From Nitrospirota bacterium (GTDB taxonomy: Bacteria > Nitrospirota > Thermodesulfovibrionia > UBA6902): a DNA stretch of 35,336 bases. The stretch spans positions 1-35,336 of the forward strand of contig JACRLN010000024.1 in the NCBI GenBank assembly GCA_016215115.1, in the 5' to 3' direction. Numbering within the stretch: the first letter of the stretch is position 1; each line of letters opens with the position of its first letter. Shown in pieces: positions 9,062-17,873 of this stretch. Made by a program: the position numbers and the translations under genes. The notes beneath the pieces are model-generated. The model was not told where the DNA came from, did no database searches, and worked only from the letters and a program-made list of their open reading frames with translations.

Positions 9062-9070
9062 CAATCAGGC

Positions 9071-10354
9071 TTAGAGCTTCCCTCGTCTCACCCTCACCGT
9101 ATTTCCATGCGCCTCAAGCCCTTCAACATCAGCCAGGGTTTTAACTGTACCGGCAAGTCTGTCGAATCCAATTTTCGTGGCGTTAATCAGGCTGGTGCGT
9201 TTAATGAAGTCATACACACCGAGCGGCGACGAGAAGCGCGCTGTTCCGCCTGTCGGGAGCGTGTGATTCGGCCCTGCAGCATAATCGCCGAGAGGTTCCG
9301 GCGTCCATGGACCGAGGAAAATAGCGCCTGCGTTTTTAATTTCCGGCAATAAACGCGATGGATTTTGGGTCATTATTTCAAGATGCTCGGGTGCAATCCT
9401 GTTCGCAAAGTCCGCCGCATTCTGAAGATTTCCGGTAATGATTATAGCGCCGTACCTCCGGAGAGATTTTTTTGCTATATCTTTTCTCTTAAGGTTTTTT
9501 AATTGTCTTGCAAGTTCAATATGCACTTTCTCTGCAAGATCTTCAAAATCGGTAATTAATATTGATGATGCCATTTCATCATGCTCTGCCTGGCTGAGCA
9601 GGTCTGAAGCGATAAAGGAAGGATCGGCTGTTTTATCGGCAATTATCAGTATCTCGCTGGGACCGGCAACCATGTCGATCCCAACATCTCCAAATACCAT
9701 CCTTTTTGCAACTGCCACAAAGATGTTGCCCGGACCTGCAATCTTATCAACTTTTCTTATTGTCTCAGTGCCATAAGCAAGCGCTGCCACTGCCTGCGCT
9801 CCTCCGATTCGATATACCTCTTTTACATTGAGTAATTTTATTGCAGCAGCAACATGGGGATTAATTTTCCCTTGAGGAGTTGGAACGCACATTGCGATCT
9901 CTTTTACGCCTGCAACCTGTGCCGGGATCACATTCATTAAAACAGTAGATGGATACGACGCCTTGCCTCCGGGAACGTACACGCCAACTCGATTTATAGG
10001 TCTTATTATTTGTCCGACCGTGATGCCGTTTTCTGAAAAGCCCCATGATTTCTCTTTCTGGCGCTCATGGAATTTTTTAATCCTTTGGGCTGCGTATCTC
10101 AGAGCCTTTAAAAATTCTTTTTCCGCTTCTTTGGCAGATGTGTCAATCTCTTTTTGACTGACAGCAAGTCCTTTCAGTTTTATTGAATCAAATTCTTCCG
10201 TATATCTTTTCACTGCCCTGTCACCCTGTCTTTTGACATCCGAAATAATCTTCCTGACTGTTCTTTGGATATCGTCTTCAACGATTGAGGCAGAAGCCCT
10301 CTTCTTCAGCAAATCTATAAAAGACTGCACGCCGTTATCTCTTATTATCCTCAT
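9071..10354 (-). CDS. hisD: Histidinol dehydrogenase
   Basis: Two-step NAD-dependent oxidation of L-histidinol to histidine, the last step of the pathway. The length of 427 residues is normal. Recognisable: [19 protein letters not shown], the zinc-ligand regions [10 protein letters not shown] (Gln, His), [16 protein letters not shown] (Asp) and EAHGNTV (His), and APEHLE. The start overlaps the murA stop as ATGA, so translation is probably coupled to murA. hisG is not next to it but 5.4 kb away. Confidence 0.96.
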   Translation of the reverse strand: MRIIRDNGVQSFIDLLKKRASASIVEDDIQRTVRKIISDVKRQGDRAVKRYTEEFDSIKLKGLAVSQKEIDTSAKEAEKEFLKALRYAAQRIKKFHERQKEKSWGFSENGITVGQIIRPINRVGVYVPGGKASYPSTVLMNVIPAQVAGVKEIAMCVPTPQGKINPHVAAAIKLLNVKEVYRIGGAQAVAALAYGTETIRKVDKIAGPGNIFVAVAKRMVFGDVGIDMVAGPSEILIIADKTADPSFIASDLLSQAEHDEMASSILITDFEDLAEKVHIELARQLKNLKRKDIAKKSLRRYGAIIITGNLQNAADFANRIAPEHLEIMTQNPSRLLPEIKNAGAIFLGPWTPEPLGDYAAGPNHTLPTGGTARFSSPLGVYDFIKRTSLINATKIGFDRLAGTVKTLADVEGLEAHGNTVRVRRGKL

Positions 10355-11601
10355 TTGACTCTCCTGATCTTTGCCCCAAGCATTCTCAATTTCTCCTCTA
10401 TTTTTTCATATCCCCTGTCAAGATGATAAACCCTGTCAATAACGGTCGTTCCGTGTGCTGCAAGGCCTGCGACAACAAGCGATGCGCTGGCCCGCAGGTC
10501 TGTTGCCATAACAGGCGCGCCTGTAAGCGATTCAACGCCTTTCACCGTTGCAGTCGATCCTTCAACCTTTATATCAGCGCCCATCCTTTTCAGTTCTGCA
10601 ACATGCATAAACCTGTTTTCAAATATACTCTCTGTAATAAGGCTTGTACCGTCAGCTATTGCCATCAGGGCCATGAACTGCGCCTGCATGTCAGTTGGAA
10701 AACCGGGATGAGGCATAGTCTTTATGTCAATGGATGACAGTCTTTCCGGTCCTTTAACAATTAGCTTATCGTTCTTCTGCACAACCCTTACTCCGGCTTC
10801 CTTTATTTTATTTATAACCGCTTCCAGATGCTCCGGTCTGCCTCCTTTAATCTTTACATCTCCCCGGGTAATGGCAGCAGCAGCTATAAATGTCGCCGTC
10901 TCTATTCTGTCAGGTATAACCGTGTAATCAAGAGGCCGAAGTTTGTTAACTCCATTAATTTTGATACTACTCGTGCCTGCACCCTGAATATCCGCCCCCA
11001 TGGAAATTAAAGCATTGGCCAGATCGACAACCTCCGGTTCACGGGCCGCATTTTCAAGAATAGTTGTTCCGTCTGCAAGCGCTGCAGCCATCATAAGGTT
11101 TTCTGTACCTGTCACAGTCGGAATATCGAAGTAAATAGTTGCTCCCTTTAGCCGTTTTGCACTCGCTTCAATGTATCCCTCTGACAACGTTATTTTGGCC
11201 CCCATTTTTTCAAGCCCCATGATGTGAAGATTTATGGGTCTCGCACCTATTGCACAGCCGCCGGGCAGAGACACCTTGGCCCTGCCGGTCCTTGCAAGCA
11301 GAGGACCGAGAACCAGCACAGATGCGCGCATGGTTTTAACAAAATCATAAGGGGCCTCAATAGATGTTATCTTTTTTGTCTGGAGTAGAATCTGGTTGTC
11401 TTCAAGGTGAAATCCAAAGCCAAGATGTGCAAGCAGTTTGCCCATAGTCATTACATCACGAAGATTCGGGACATTCCTGATAATATTTTCTCCGGAACTC
11501 AAGATTGCAGCAGTCATGAGCGGCAGGACAGCGTTTTTTGCACCGCTGATTGTCACCTCGCCGCTTAATTTTACACCACCGATAATCTCTATTTTGTCCA
11601 T
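10351..11601 (-). CDS. murA: UDP-N-acetylglucosamine 1-carboxyvinyltransferase
   Basis: First committed step of peptidoglycan synthesis: transfer of enolpyruvate from PEP to UDP-GlcNAc. A 416-residue protein with the inside-out alpha/beta-barrel pattern. Lys22-Asn23 and the active-site loop [13 protein letters not shown] with Cys116 are present, and a Cys at this position is the usual fosfomycin-sensitive form. It lies between prmC and hisD on the same strand. The gap to prmC carries a 7-bp array. Confidence 0.96.
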   Translation of the reverse strand: MDKIEIIGGVKLSGEVTISGAKNAVLPLMTAAILSSGENIIRNVPNLRDVMTMGKLLAHLGFGFHLEDNQILLQTKKITSIEAPYDFVKTMRASVLVLGPLLARTGRAKVSLPGGCAIGARPINLHIMGLEKMGAKITLSEGYIEASAKRLKGATIYFDIPTVTGTENLMMAAALADGTTILENAAREPEVVDLANALISMGADIQGAGTSSIKINGVNKLRPLDYTVIPDRIETATFIAAAAITRGDVKIKGGRPEHLEAVINKIKEAGVRVVQKNDKLIVKGPERLSSIDIKTMPHPGFPTDMQAQFMALMAIADGTSLITESIFENRFMHVAELKRMGADIKVEGSTATVKGVESLTGAPVMATDLRASASLVVAGLAAHGTTVIDRVYHLDRGYEKIEEKLRMLGAKIRRVK

Positions 11602-11690
11602 TTTATTGTTGTGCTCTCTAAAATTTTAAACTTCACTATAAGCAAGTCGATAGAAAAGGCTGGTGAAGAATTTCTATACGACACCTTAAA

Positions 11691-11725
11691 AGCTGATAGC
11701 TGACAGCTTATAGCTTAGAGCTAAT
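11691..11725. repeat. Short tandem array, 7-bp period (AGCTGAT type)
   Basis: Five consecutive units of the form AGCTNAN (AGCTGAT, AGCTGAC, AGCTTAT, AGCTTAG, AGCTAAT). It occupies the middle of the gap between the prmC stop and the murA start. Confidence 0.75.
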
Positions 11726-11773
11726 TTCTCTGAGACAGCCTTTTCGCTCAATACATAGAATATCTGACTAAGA

Positions 11774-12700
11774 TTATACTAAATTATGCGCAGATATTAT
11801 TCTTTCTATCCCTGCATAATCCTTTTGAACAACTATATCTTTATATCCCGAACATTCAAACATCTGAGCCACTGTATCAGCCTGACTTATTCCGATTTCA
11901 AGCATAAGTATACCGCTATCTTTAAGAAACTGACGTGCAATCGGTATTATCGCCCTGTAAAAATCAAGTCCGTCTGTGCCACCGTCGAGAGCGTTTAGCG
12001 GTTCCCAGTCTTTGATTTCAGGCTGGAGATTTCTAATGTCGTCAGATTTTATGTAAGGCGGATTGGAGATGATAAGGTCGAAAGAAAAGAGTTTTGAGTT
12101 AAGGGTTAAGAGTTTGGTAAAAGGTTCAAAAAGATTCCCTTGTAAAAATGTAACATTGTTTATTCCGTTCAAATCAGCATTCCGTCTTGCATATCTGAGC
12201 ACAATTTCTGAGATATCGCTGCCATAAACATGTGCATCGGGGTATTCCTGTGCAAGCGAAAGGGCCAGGCAACCACTGCCGGTGCATAAATCCAAAATTC
12301 TCTGTGAGGAATTTAGTTTTGAGTTTTGTGTTTTAAGTTTTGAGTTTTCCTGACTGCTGACTGCTGACCGCTGACCGCTGACCGCTTTTATTGCATATTC
12401 CGCCATCAACTCCGTCTCGGGACGGGGAATTAAGACACCCTTGCCAACTTGCAATTTCAATCCCAGAAAATCTACATGCCCGAGTATGTACTGTAACGGT
12501 TCACGGCTGGTTCGTCTGCTGACGACACTTTCAAGCAACGACATCTGTTTATCGGTAAGTTCAGGGTCGTCCCTGTAAATGTCGATTACGTTCATATTAA
12601 GAGCATTTCGCAGAATTATTTCGGCTTCTTTGTCTGTAAATTCGATGCCTGCAGTGCTGAGGAGTTTTGAGATGGCTTGCAGTTTATATTTGACTTTCAT
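11774..12700 (-). CDS. prmC: Release factor glutamine N5-methyltransferase with array-encoded insertions
   Basis: Methylates the GGQ glutamine of release factors, here probably Gln234 of the adjacent prfA product. 308 residues: an N-terminal helical domain, RPETE at 93-97, the SAM-binding LDLCTGSGC at 136-144 and the catalytic NPPY at 213-216. Two stretches look foreign. Residues about 107-133 and 197-205 are translations of 7-bp tandem arrays and read as heptad peptides (NSKLKTQ then NSKLNSS). They fall between the two domains and in the loop before NPPY. The core motifs remain intact. No ribosome site is visible before the ATG, and an array starts 10 bp upstream. Confidence 0.92.
   Translation of the reverse strand: MKVKYKLQAISKLLSTAGIEFTDKEAEIILRNALNMNVIDIYRDDPELTDKQMSLLESVVSRRTSREPLQYILGHVDFLGLKLQVGKGVLIPRPETELMAEYAIKAVSGQRSAVSSQENSKLKTQNSKLNSSQRILDLCTGSGCLALSLAQEYPDAHVYGSDISEIVLRYARRNADLNGINNVTFLQGNLFEPFTKLLTLNSKLFSFDLIISNPPYIKSDDIRNLQPEIKDWEPLNALDGGTDGLDFYRAIIPIARQFLKDSGILMLEIGISQADTVAQMFECSGYKDIVVQKDYAGIERIISAHNLV
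12089..12116. repeat. Short tandem array inside prmC, 7-bp period (GAGTTTT type)
   Basis: Four 7-bp units (GAGTTTT, GAGTTAA, GGGTTAA, GAGTTTG) lie within the prmC coding region and encode roughly LLTLNSKLF just before the NPPY loop. Confidence 0.7.
12314..12385. repeat. Double short tandem array inside prmC, 7-bp period
   Basis: Five units of the GAGTTTT type (12314-12348) followed after 2 bp by five of the TGACTGC/TGACCGC type (12351-12385). Both keep a 7-bp period and are read through without a stop in the prmC frame. Confidence 0.8.
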
Positions 12701-12710
12701 GATTTTGAAA

Positions 12711-12776
12711 AGCTGTCAGCGTTCAGCTATCAGCGTTCAGCTTTTTTGAATCTTCTGCTGATAGCTGACTGCTGTC
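12711..12776. repeat. Short tandem arrays between prfA and prmC, 7-bp period
   Basis: Five units AGCTGTC/AGCGTTC (12711-12745), then TGCTGAT, AGCTGAC, TGCTGTC (12756-12776). They fill almost the whole 77-bp gap from the prfA stop to the prmC start, leaving no visible ribosome site for prmC. Confidence 0.75.
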
Positions 12777-12777
12777 T

Positions 12778-13845
12778 TTAAATCTCCTTCAACTTCTCTG
12801 CCTGGTAATGGGTAGTCAGTGCATCAATAATTTCATCGAGGTTGCCTTCGAGAATTATTGAGAGCTTATGGAGTGTGAGACCTACTCTGTGGTCGGTTAC
12901 ACGGTTCTGCGGGAAATTGTAAGTGCGTATCCTTTCACTTCTGTCGCCTGTGCCGACCTGTGACTTCCGTTCCTTTGCTATCTCTCTTTCCTGCCTTTCT
13001 ATTTCAAGCTCATATAATCTTGAGCGCATGACTTTCATTGCCTTTTCTCTGTTCTTAATCTGGGAGCGGCTGTCCTGGCACGATACTGTCATTCCTGTTG
13101 GAACATGCACGATCCTTACAGCAGAATAAGTCGTATTTACTCCCTGCCCTCCGGGACCTGATGCACAGAATGTATCAACCCTCAGATCTTTTTCTTCCAC
13201 CTTAATGTCAACTTCCTCGGCTTCAGGCAGCACGGCTACAGTGGAAGCAGAGGTATGAATCCTCCCGGAGGTTTCAGTCGCCGGCACTCGCTGAACCCGG
13301 TGAGTCCCGCTTTCGTATTTCATCCTGCTGTAAGCGCCCTTTCCCTGAATAGAAGCAATGACTTCTTTGATGCCGCCGATGCCGATCGAACTCATGTCCA
13401 TTATCTCGACCTTCCATCTTTTACTCTCAGCGTACTTGGTGTACATCCTGAAAAGGTCAGCGGCAAAAAGCGCAGCCTCATCGCCGCCTGTGCCTGCCCT
13501 GATCTCAAGAATGATATTTTTTTCGTCGCGAGGGTCTTTGGGTACCAGCATGAGTTTGATCTCATCTTCGATACGAGGCTTTTTCTCTTTCAATTCTTCA
13601 AGCTCCGCCTCGGCAAGTTCCTTTAAACCGTCGTCTCCTCCGGCGTTTATTATCTCCTCTGCCTCGCTAATGCCGGACAATACCTTTTTGTACTCATGTA
13701 TCTTTTGCACAATGTCTTCAAGCTCCGACCGTTCCTTTGAATACTTCTGGCTCTTTGAATAATCTGAAAAAATCTCCGGATCGGACAGTAATTTTATCAG
13801 GTCGTTGTATTTGTTTTCGATTTGTTCAAGTTTATCCAACAACAT
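12778..13845 (-). CDS. prfA: Peptide chain release factor 1
   Basis: Ends translation at UAA and UAG codons. 355 residues, a normal length. The stop-codon-reading PAT motif (188-190, in [17 protein letters not shown]) identifies RF1 rather than RF2. The peptidyl-transferase GGQ motif is at 232-234 and is followed by GVN. Gln234 is the expected target of PrmC, encoded next door. The start overlaps the end of the DUF1385 gene by 14 bp, with AAGGAAA as ribosome site inside that gene, so coupling is likely. Confidence 0.97.
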   Translation of the reverse strand: MLLDKLEQIENKYNDLIKLLSDPEIFSDYSKSQKYSKERSELEDIVQKIHEYKKVLSGISEAEEIINAGGDDGLKELAEAELEELKEKKPRIEDEIKLMLVPKDPRDEKNIILEIRAGTGGDEAALFAADLFRMYTKYAESKRWKVEIMDMSSIGIGGIKEVIASIQGKGAYSRMKYESGTHRVQRVPATETSGRIHTSASTVAVLPEAEEVDIKVEEKDLRVDTFCASGPGGQGVNTTYSAVRIVHVPTGMTVSCQDSRSQIKNREKAMKVMRSRLYELEIERQEREIAKERKSQVGTGDRSERIRTYNFPQNRVTDHRVGLTLHKLSIILEGNLDEIIDALTTHYQAEKLKEI

Positions 13846-14716
13846 TGATTTCCTTCTCTCCTGTTTCCAAAACTTCTTTCAGCGCCCTGACAGCGACCTC
13901 AATCTGGTCGTGCGACGGTTTGCCTGTGGTTAATTTCTGAAGCCACAGCCCCGGCGCTGCCGCAAAACGGACCAGAGGATTCTTCATCCTCTTTGATGAA
14001 AACTTTATAAATTCATATGAAACTCCCGCAATAAGCGGCATAAGGATTATTCTCGATAAAAACTTCTCCATGAAATGCCATTCCTTTGGAATCATTGAGA
14101 AGATCAGGATGCTCATCATCATGACAATGAGCAAAAAACTCGTGCCGCAGCGCGGATGCAGAGTGCTGTATTTATCTGCATTTTCCGGTGTTAGCTCCTC
14201 GCCCGCCTCATATGCGTGGACCGCCTTATGCTCTGCTCCGTGATACTGAAAGACCCTCTTTATGTCCTTGCTCATATTTATGGACAAAATATAGATGAGA
14301 AAAACCAGCACCCTGATAATTCCATCAGCGAAATTAAATATGAGGGAGCTGTTATTTATGGACAAAAACAATAACCCTAACAGTTTTGTCGCATAGAGAG
14401 GGAATAACAGGAATAACCCGATACCTATCACAAACGCAACAAACACGGTGAAGAATAATGATACTGAAGAAGGCTTTTCCTCATCATGTCCGGATGCTTC
14501 AGCAGAGTACAGAAGCGCCCTGATGCCGATGGAAAGGGATTGAATCAGCGCCACAACTCCCCGCAGCAACGGCAATTTCAAAGGCCTGGGCAATTGCCTG
14601 ACGCCTTCTTTTTTTATTACGATCTCTTTTTCCGGATTTCTGACAGCAACCGTCCACACATTTCCCGCCCTCATCATTACACCTTCAATTACAGCCTGTC
14701 CACCTATGTCTTTCAT
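13832..14716 (-). CDS. DUF1385 family membrane protein (YqhQ-like)
   Basis: 294 residues. The N-terminus, [13 protein letters not shown], is the family signature. It is followed by four to five membrane segments and the conserved [13 protein letters not shown]...[10 protein letters not shown] block, whose His, Glu and Cys residues suggest metal binding. No function is established that I can name. Genes of this family commonly sit beside rpmE and prfA, as here. AAGGAG lies 3 bp before the ATG. This is probably the first gene of the DUF1385-prfA-prmC-murA-hisD unit. Confidence 0.88.
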   Translation of the reverse strand: MKDIGGQAVIEGVMMRAGNVWTVAVRNPEKEIVIKKEGVRQLPRPLKLPLLRGVVALIQSLSIGIRALLYSAEASGHDEEKPSSVSLFFTVFVAFVIGIGLFLLFPLYATKLLGLLFLSINNSSLIFNFADGIIRVLVFLIYILSINMSKDIKRVFQYHGAEHKAVHAYEAGEELTPENADKYSTLHPRCGTSFLLIVMMMSILIFSMIPKEWHFMEKFLSRIILMPLIAGVSYEFIKFSSKRMKNPLVRFAAAPGLWLQKLTTGKPSHDQIEVAVRALKEVLETGEKEINVVG

Positions 14717-14751
14717 GTTCTCCTTCTCTTGATCATATGTTTACGCAAATG

Positions 14752-14757
14752 ATTATA
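14752..14757 (-). promoter_or_regulatory. Candidate -10 box upstream of DUF1385
   Basis: A consensus TATAAT on the minus strand, 36 bp upstream of the start codon. No good -35 is found at 16-18 bp, where the sequence is close to the edge of an 8-bp array. Listed as tentative. Confidence 0.3.
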
Positions 14758-14784
14758 TTTTTCCGAAAACGCTCACCGGCTGAT

Positions 14785-14862
14785 AAGTACGGAAGTTTTT
14801 TAAGCGCGGAAGCCCGGAAGTAATGGACTTTCGTACTTCCGCGCTTACGAACTTATGCGCTT
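14785..14862. repeat. Short tandem arrays, 8-bp period, in inverted halves
   Basis: Left half has units AAGTACGG, AAGTTTTT, AAGCGCGG, AAGCCCGG. Right half has TCGTACTT, CCGCGCTT, ACGAACTT, ATGCGCTT. The halves are roughly inverted relative to one another (GCGCGGAAG against CTTCCGCGC), so the region can fold into a large hairpin between rpmE and DUF1385. Confidence 0.65.
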
Positions 14863-14882
14863 TTCAAAGCATCCATCATCGG

Positions 14883-14935
14883 CTGAAAACAAAAAAAGAA
14901 ACCCGCTTTTTAAGGATAAATCAGAAAGCGGGTTT
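14883..14935 (-). terminator. Rho-independent terminator after rpmE
   Basis: An 11-bp perfect stem (AAACCCGCTTT at 14899-14909 paired with AAAGCGGGTTT at 14925-14935) with a 15-nt loop. On the minus strand it is followed directly by a T-rich run. It lies 15 bp beyond the rpmE stop and separates rpmE from the DUF1385 unit. Confidence 0.9.
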
Positions 14936-14949
14936 CCCTTTTAGTTACG

Positions 14950-15150
14950 CTACTTCTTTGCGTATTTCTTTTTAAACTTCTCGACCCTTCCTTCGGCATC
15001 AACGAGCTTCTGTTTGCCTGTAAAAAAGGGATGGCATTTCGAACAGATATCAACGTGTATTGAGCTCTGTGTAGATCTTGTCGTAAAAGACCCCCCACAC
15101 GCACAAACAGCTTTTACCTCTTTAATTTCCGGATGAATTCCCTGTTTCAT
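14950..15150 (-). CDS. rpmE: 50S ribosomal protein L31, zinc-binding type
   Basis: A 66-residue ribosomal protein. The CxC (CACGG) and CxxC (CSKCHPFF) pairs make it the zinc-containing type rather than the zinc-free paralogue used under zinc limitation. The ATG at 15150 was chosen because GGAGG lies 5 bp upstream. An in-frame TTG at 15162 lies before that ribosome site. It has its own promoter and terminator. Confidence 0.95.
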   Translation of the reverse strand: MKQGIHPEIKEVKAVCACGGSFTTRSTQSSIHVDICSKCHPFFTGKQKLVDAEGRVEKFKKKYAKK

Positions 15151-15167
15151 GATAACCTCCAACCAAA

Positions 15168-15197
15168 ATTATAACAGAGAAAACAATTTTTTTTCAA
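15168..15197 (-). promoter_or_regulatory. Promoter for rpmE
   Basis: On the minus strand TTGAAA (15192-15197) and consensus TATAAT (15168-15173) with an 18-bp spacer. The predicted start is near 15161, giving a leader of only about 11 nt that begins at the GGAGG ribosome site. Confidence 0.65.
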
Positions 15198-15215
15198 CAG
15201 GCTGGCTATCATTGC

Positions 15216-15422
15216 TTACCAAATTAAAGAAATCAAAGAATCGATATCGGTCTGAATACGGTTAAACTTGCACCATATAACATCACACTCCTCTGAACGA
15301 TAGCAGTAACCGTCCTTCACAACCACATGGATATTTATCTCAGTCCTTTCACGATAAGGACAGGGGATGTGGAGCTTTCCCGTTTCAACAGCGAACTGTT
15401 TCTTCATAAACGGGTCTTTCAT
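15216..15422 (-). CDS. Small cysteine-containing protein of unknown function
   Basis: A 68-residue frame (63 if the second ATG at 15407 is used) with four cysteines: one in HIPCPY, one in GYCYR, and two in EECDVIWC. The spacing could suit a metal site, but this is a guess. I do not recognise the family. It lies just upstream of rpmE on the same strand, and the rpmE promoter lies within 20 bp of its stop. No clear ribosome site is seen before the first ATG. Confidence 0.5.
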   Translation of the reverse strand: MKDPFMKKQFAVETGKLHIPCPYRERTEINIHVVVKDGYCYRSEECDVIWCKFNRIQTDIDSLISLIW

Positions 15423-15467
15423 AATTTTATTTTATTCTTATTTGTATGTCTTTGCAAAGTGGTTATT

Positions 15468-15640
15468 TAGTGTTTGTCCATAAATTGCCATTTTTATTTT
15501 TGTCATGCCCGAAGCCTGCCCTCGAATGTCGTAATCGGGGGTCTTTAATCGGGCATCCAGAACTTATTAAAAAGACTGGATTCCCGCTAAAAAGACTGCG
15601 GGAATGACGCTTCAGTGTTTGACTTTATGGACAGACTCTA
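15468..15640. mobile_element. MITE-like element, copy 1
   Basis: About 173 bp bounded by terminal inverted repeats: TAGTGTTTGTCCATAAA on the left, and TTTATGGACAGACTCTA on the right. No coding capacity. The heptamer TATTTAG occurs at 15464-15470 and 15639-15645 and may be a target duplication; if so the element proper is 15471-15638. Inside are two hairpin modules (TGCCCGA...TCGGGCA and ATTCCCGC...GCGGGAAT). A nearly identical copy in the same orientation is at 18126. Confidence 0.75.
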
Positions 15641-15663
15641 TTTAGAGCCTGTTTATAAACCCG

Positions 15664-15691
15664 GTAGGGGCAATTCATGAATTGCCCCTAC
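15664..15691. repeat. Palindromic 3'-end repeat, copy C (perfect 28 bp)
   Basis: A perfect 28-bp palindrome with GTAGGGGC outer arms around AATTCATGAATT. The dnaG stop codon TAG (15688-15690, minus strand) lies inside it, so the repeat supplies the end of dnaG. Confidence 0.85.
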
Positions 15692-17370
15692 CTCTTCAGA
15701 ATACGTTGCTGTTCCGCCTGAAGCTCTTTTAAAAGGTTAAAATCTTTTTTTGCCTCCGCTTCTCTGATTTTATTCTGAAGTTCCTGCAATAATATCTTTC
15801 TTTTATTGCCCCTCATCCTGTTAAGGCAATCCTCGAGGGCCTTTTCCGGATTTTCAGAATCCTTTTTCAACGAAATCTCCGTGAGAAAATCTTTTTCCTC
15901 TCCTTCACACTGCGACAGCAGTTCATTAAAATCCGCTGCCCCTGCCTTAATTTTCTTAAATACCGACCTTGTCAGCGCGTGTTTGAAATCATCTTCAGAA
16001 AGAGTATCCGTAATTTCACCAACCCTATCAGACAATTGAAGGAGCAGTTCTATGAGAGATACTTCTTCCGAAGGCTTTGTCTTTGATTGAGGTTTTGGCG
16101 GGGCTGCTTGACCCCCTTTAGCAGATAAATTTCTTATTTTTTTAAATTCCTCTCTAATATATATTTCGTTAATCATCAGTTTTTCAGAGAGCATTTTCAC
16201 ATAATGTCCCTGCAAAACCTTGTCAGGAGCTTTTGAGATGGTTTCAAGCGCCTCATGCGCTATTAAACGTTTATCCCCTTTCTGCTGCATAAAAAAGTCG
16301 ACGATTGATAATGGATTATCAAGCAACTGCTGAAATGCCTCTCCACCGTTCTTTCTCAGAAAGCTGTCAGGGTCTTCCTTGTCGGGAAAAGAAAGTATCT
16401 TAACATTGAGACCGCTTTCAAGAAGTATGTTGGCAGCGTTTTTTACCGCCTTCCTTCCCGCCTCATCACTATCGAAAACAAGGATTACATCTTCAACAAA
16501 TCTTTTTATCAATTTCCCGTGCTCTTGTGTAAAGGCCGTACCTAAAGGCGCAACAGAATTTGAGAAACCATACATGTGCGCGGTAATAACATCAAGATAT
16601 CCCTCCATGAATAATGCATACCCGGTCTCTTTTATAGAATCTTTTGCCCGGTGAAGCCCGTAAAGCACCTTCCGCTTGTTAAAAATAATTGTCTCCGGTG
16701 AATTCAGATACTTGGGTTCGTCCCCGTTTATAGCCCTTCCGCCAAAGGCTATCACATCTCCTTTCAGGTCATAGATGGGAAACATTATGCGGTCCCTGAA
16801 TGTATCATAAACGCCTTTAGTGCCCTGCGTGACAAGCCCGGCTTTCTTAATCACGTCAGCCTTATATCCCTTGCCTGTAAGGTAATTCAGCAACGCATCC
16901 CATGTCTTAGGGGCATATCCCAGAGAAAAGAGTTTCTGCGCCTTAATATCTATTCCGCGTTTATTGAAATACTGTTTCGCCTTTTCACTCCTGGTAAGCT
17001 GCTGCTGAAAAAAAGTTACGGCGTCTTTATGTATGTTGAGCAAAATTTCTTTTTCTCCGGTTTTGACTGCGTCCTTTTGAGAAGCCTTCAGGATAACGCC
17101 CGCTTTCTGGGCGAGAATATTGACGGCCTCAGGGAAAGAAACATTTTCATATTTGACAAGAAACGAGAAGATGTCTCCCCCGCTGCTGCACCCGAAACAG
17201 TGGTATATCTGTTTTGCCGGACTGACAGTAAATGAGGGTGTTTTTTCAGTATGGAACGGGCAGAGTCCTTTCCAGTTCTGGCCTGCATGTTTCAGATGGA
17301 CATATTCAGATATGAAATCAACGATATCAAGCCTGCTTTTTATCTCTTCGAGGACACTGTCGGAAGGCAT
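15688..17370 (-). CDS. dnaG: DNA primase
   Basis: Makes RNA primers at the replication fork. 560 residues. The N-terminal zinc finger has C37, H40, C58 and C61. The TOPRIM core is visible as MEGYLD and VFDSDEAGRKA. The C-terminal third (from about residue 430) would be the helicase-binding part. In many bacteria dnaG follows rpsU and yqeY and precedes rpoD. Here rpsU-yqeY lie upstream but are separated by a NIF3-like gene, a MITE and gene relics, and no rpoD follows. No ribosome site is visible, and a 7-bp array lies 9 bp upstream. Confidence 0.96.
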   Translation of the reverse strand: MPSDSVLEEIKSRLDIVDFISEYVHLKHAGQNWKGLCPFHTEKTPSFTVSPAKQIYHCFGCSSGGDIFSFLVKYENVSFPEAVNILAQKAGVILKASQKDAVKTGEKEILLNIHKDAVTFFQQQLTRSEKAKQYFNKRGIDIKAQKLFSLGYAPKTWDALLNYLTGKGYKADVIKKAGLVTQGTKGVYDTFRDRIMFPIYDLKGDVIAFGGRAINGDEPKYLNSPETIIFNKRKVLYGLHRAKDSIKETGYALFMEGYLDVITAHMYGFSNSVAPLGTAFTQEHGKLIKRFVEDVILVFDSDEAGRKAVKNAANILLESGLNVKILSFPDKEDPDSFLRKNGGEAFQQLLDNPLSIVDFFMQQKGDKRLIAHEALETISKAPDKVLQGHYVKMLSEKLMINEIYIREEFKKIRNLSAKGGQAAPPKPQSKTKPSEEVSLIELLLQLSDRVGEITDTLSEDDFKHALTRSVFKKIKAGAADFNELLSQCEGEEKDFLTEISLKKDSENPEKALEDCLNRMRGNKRKILLQELQNKIREAEAKKDFNLLKELQAEQQRILKR

Positions 17371-17379
17371 GGTTTAATG

Positions 17380-17409
17380 ATACAAGATGCAGGATGAAGG
17401 ATACAAGAG
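17380..17409. repeat. Short tandem array upstream of dnaG, 7-bp period
   Basis: Four units (ATACAAG, ATGCAGG, ATGAAGG, ATACAAG) plus two bases, sitting 9 bp before the dnaG start codon in the position of its leader. Confidence 0.7.
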
Positions 17410-17452
17410 CTTTGCAGAAAGTACTATTTACTGTCATACATTGCCATGCCTT

Positions 17453-17873
17453 TCATTTCTTCACCACTTCCCAGTATCCGCCCTTGTCCGGGCCGATGCG
17501 TTTAAGGATACCCTTTTTTCTAAGTCTGGTTATGTGGTATTTTACTCCGTCTTCTGTTATCCCTATAGCTGCTGCCAGATCTTTTTGTGTGATATCTGAT
17601 CTTCTGGTAATAGCTTCTATGATTTTCTGGGTAGTTTCTACGACCTTTTCTACGACCTTCTTGCCCTCATAGTAGCTCTTCCGCTTGAATGTAGTGATAA
17701 ACTTGGTTCCTATTTCACTGAACCCGGCATCCGGCTCTTTTGATATGATAAGTTTGATTCCCCGTCCCCACTTCTCGATAAAATGAACGCGGTGAAACAT
17801 ATCGGCGAGCAACTCGTTTCTTCTCAGAGGTGCTTTTCTTCAATTCCAATGTTTCGGATTCAATAAGTTTCAT
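17453..17873 (-). pseudogene. Relic of an AlbA_2-domain transcriptional regulator (COG2865 type)
   Basis: Two pieces of one gene survive. From the ATG at 17873, MKLIESETLELKKSTSE is the typical beginning of the Schlafen-like AlbA_2 domain. A few codons on, and shifted by one base, comes RNELLADMFHRVHFIEKWGRGI, the end of the ATPase-like domain, followed by a winged helix (DLAAAIGITEDGVKYHITRLR) and a natural C-terminus. Intact relatives are around 450-500 residues, so roughly 300 codons are missing. The simplest reading is an internal deletion at about 17825-17835 that also broke the frame. The C-terminal piece alone is open from 17812. Confidence 0.8.

Larger units (their letters stand above)
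8622..9070. other. 449-bp intergenic stretch without a gene
   Basis: Holds an 8-bp-period array (8631-8678), then AT-rich sequence with no convincing reading frame, and a palindromic repeat (9039-9061) just beyond the hisD stop. Expected to contain the DUF898 promoter on the minus strand, but I could not pick out clear boxes. No tRNA or structured RNA was recognised. Confidence 0.5.

Noticed and set aside
12314-12385. Tandem repeats as a CRISPR array
   Set aside because: Units are 7 bp with no spacers.
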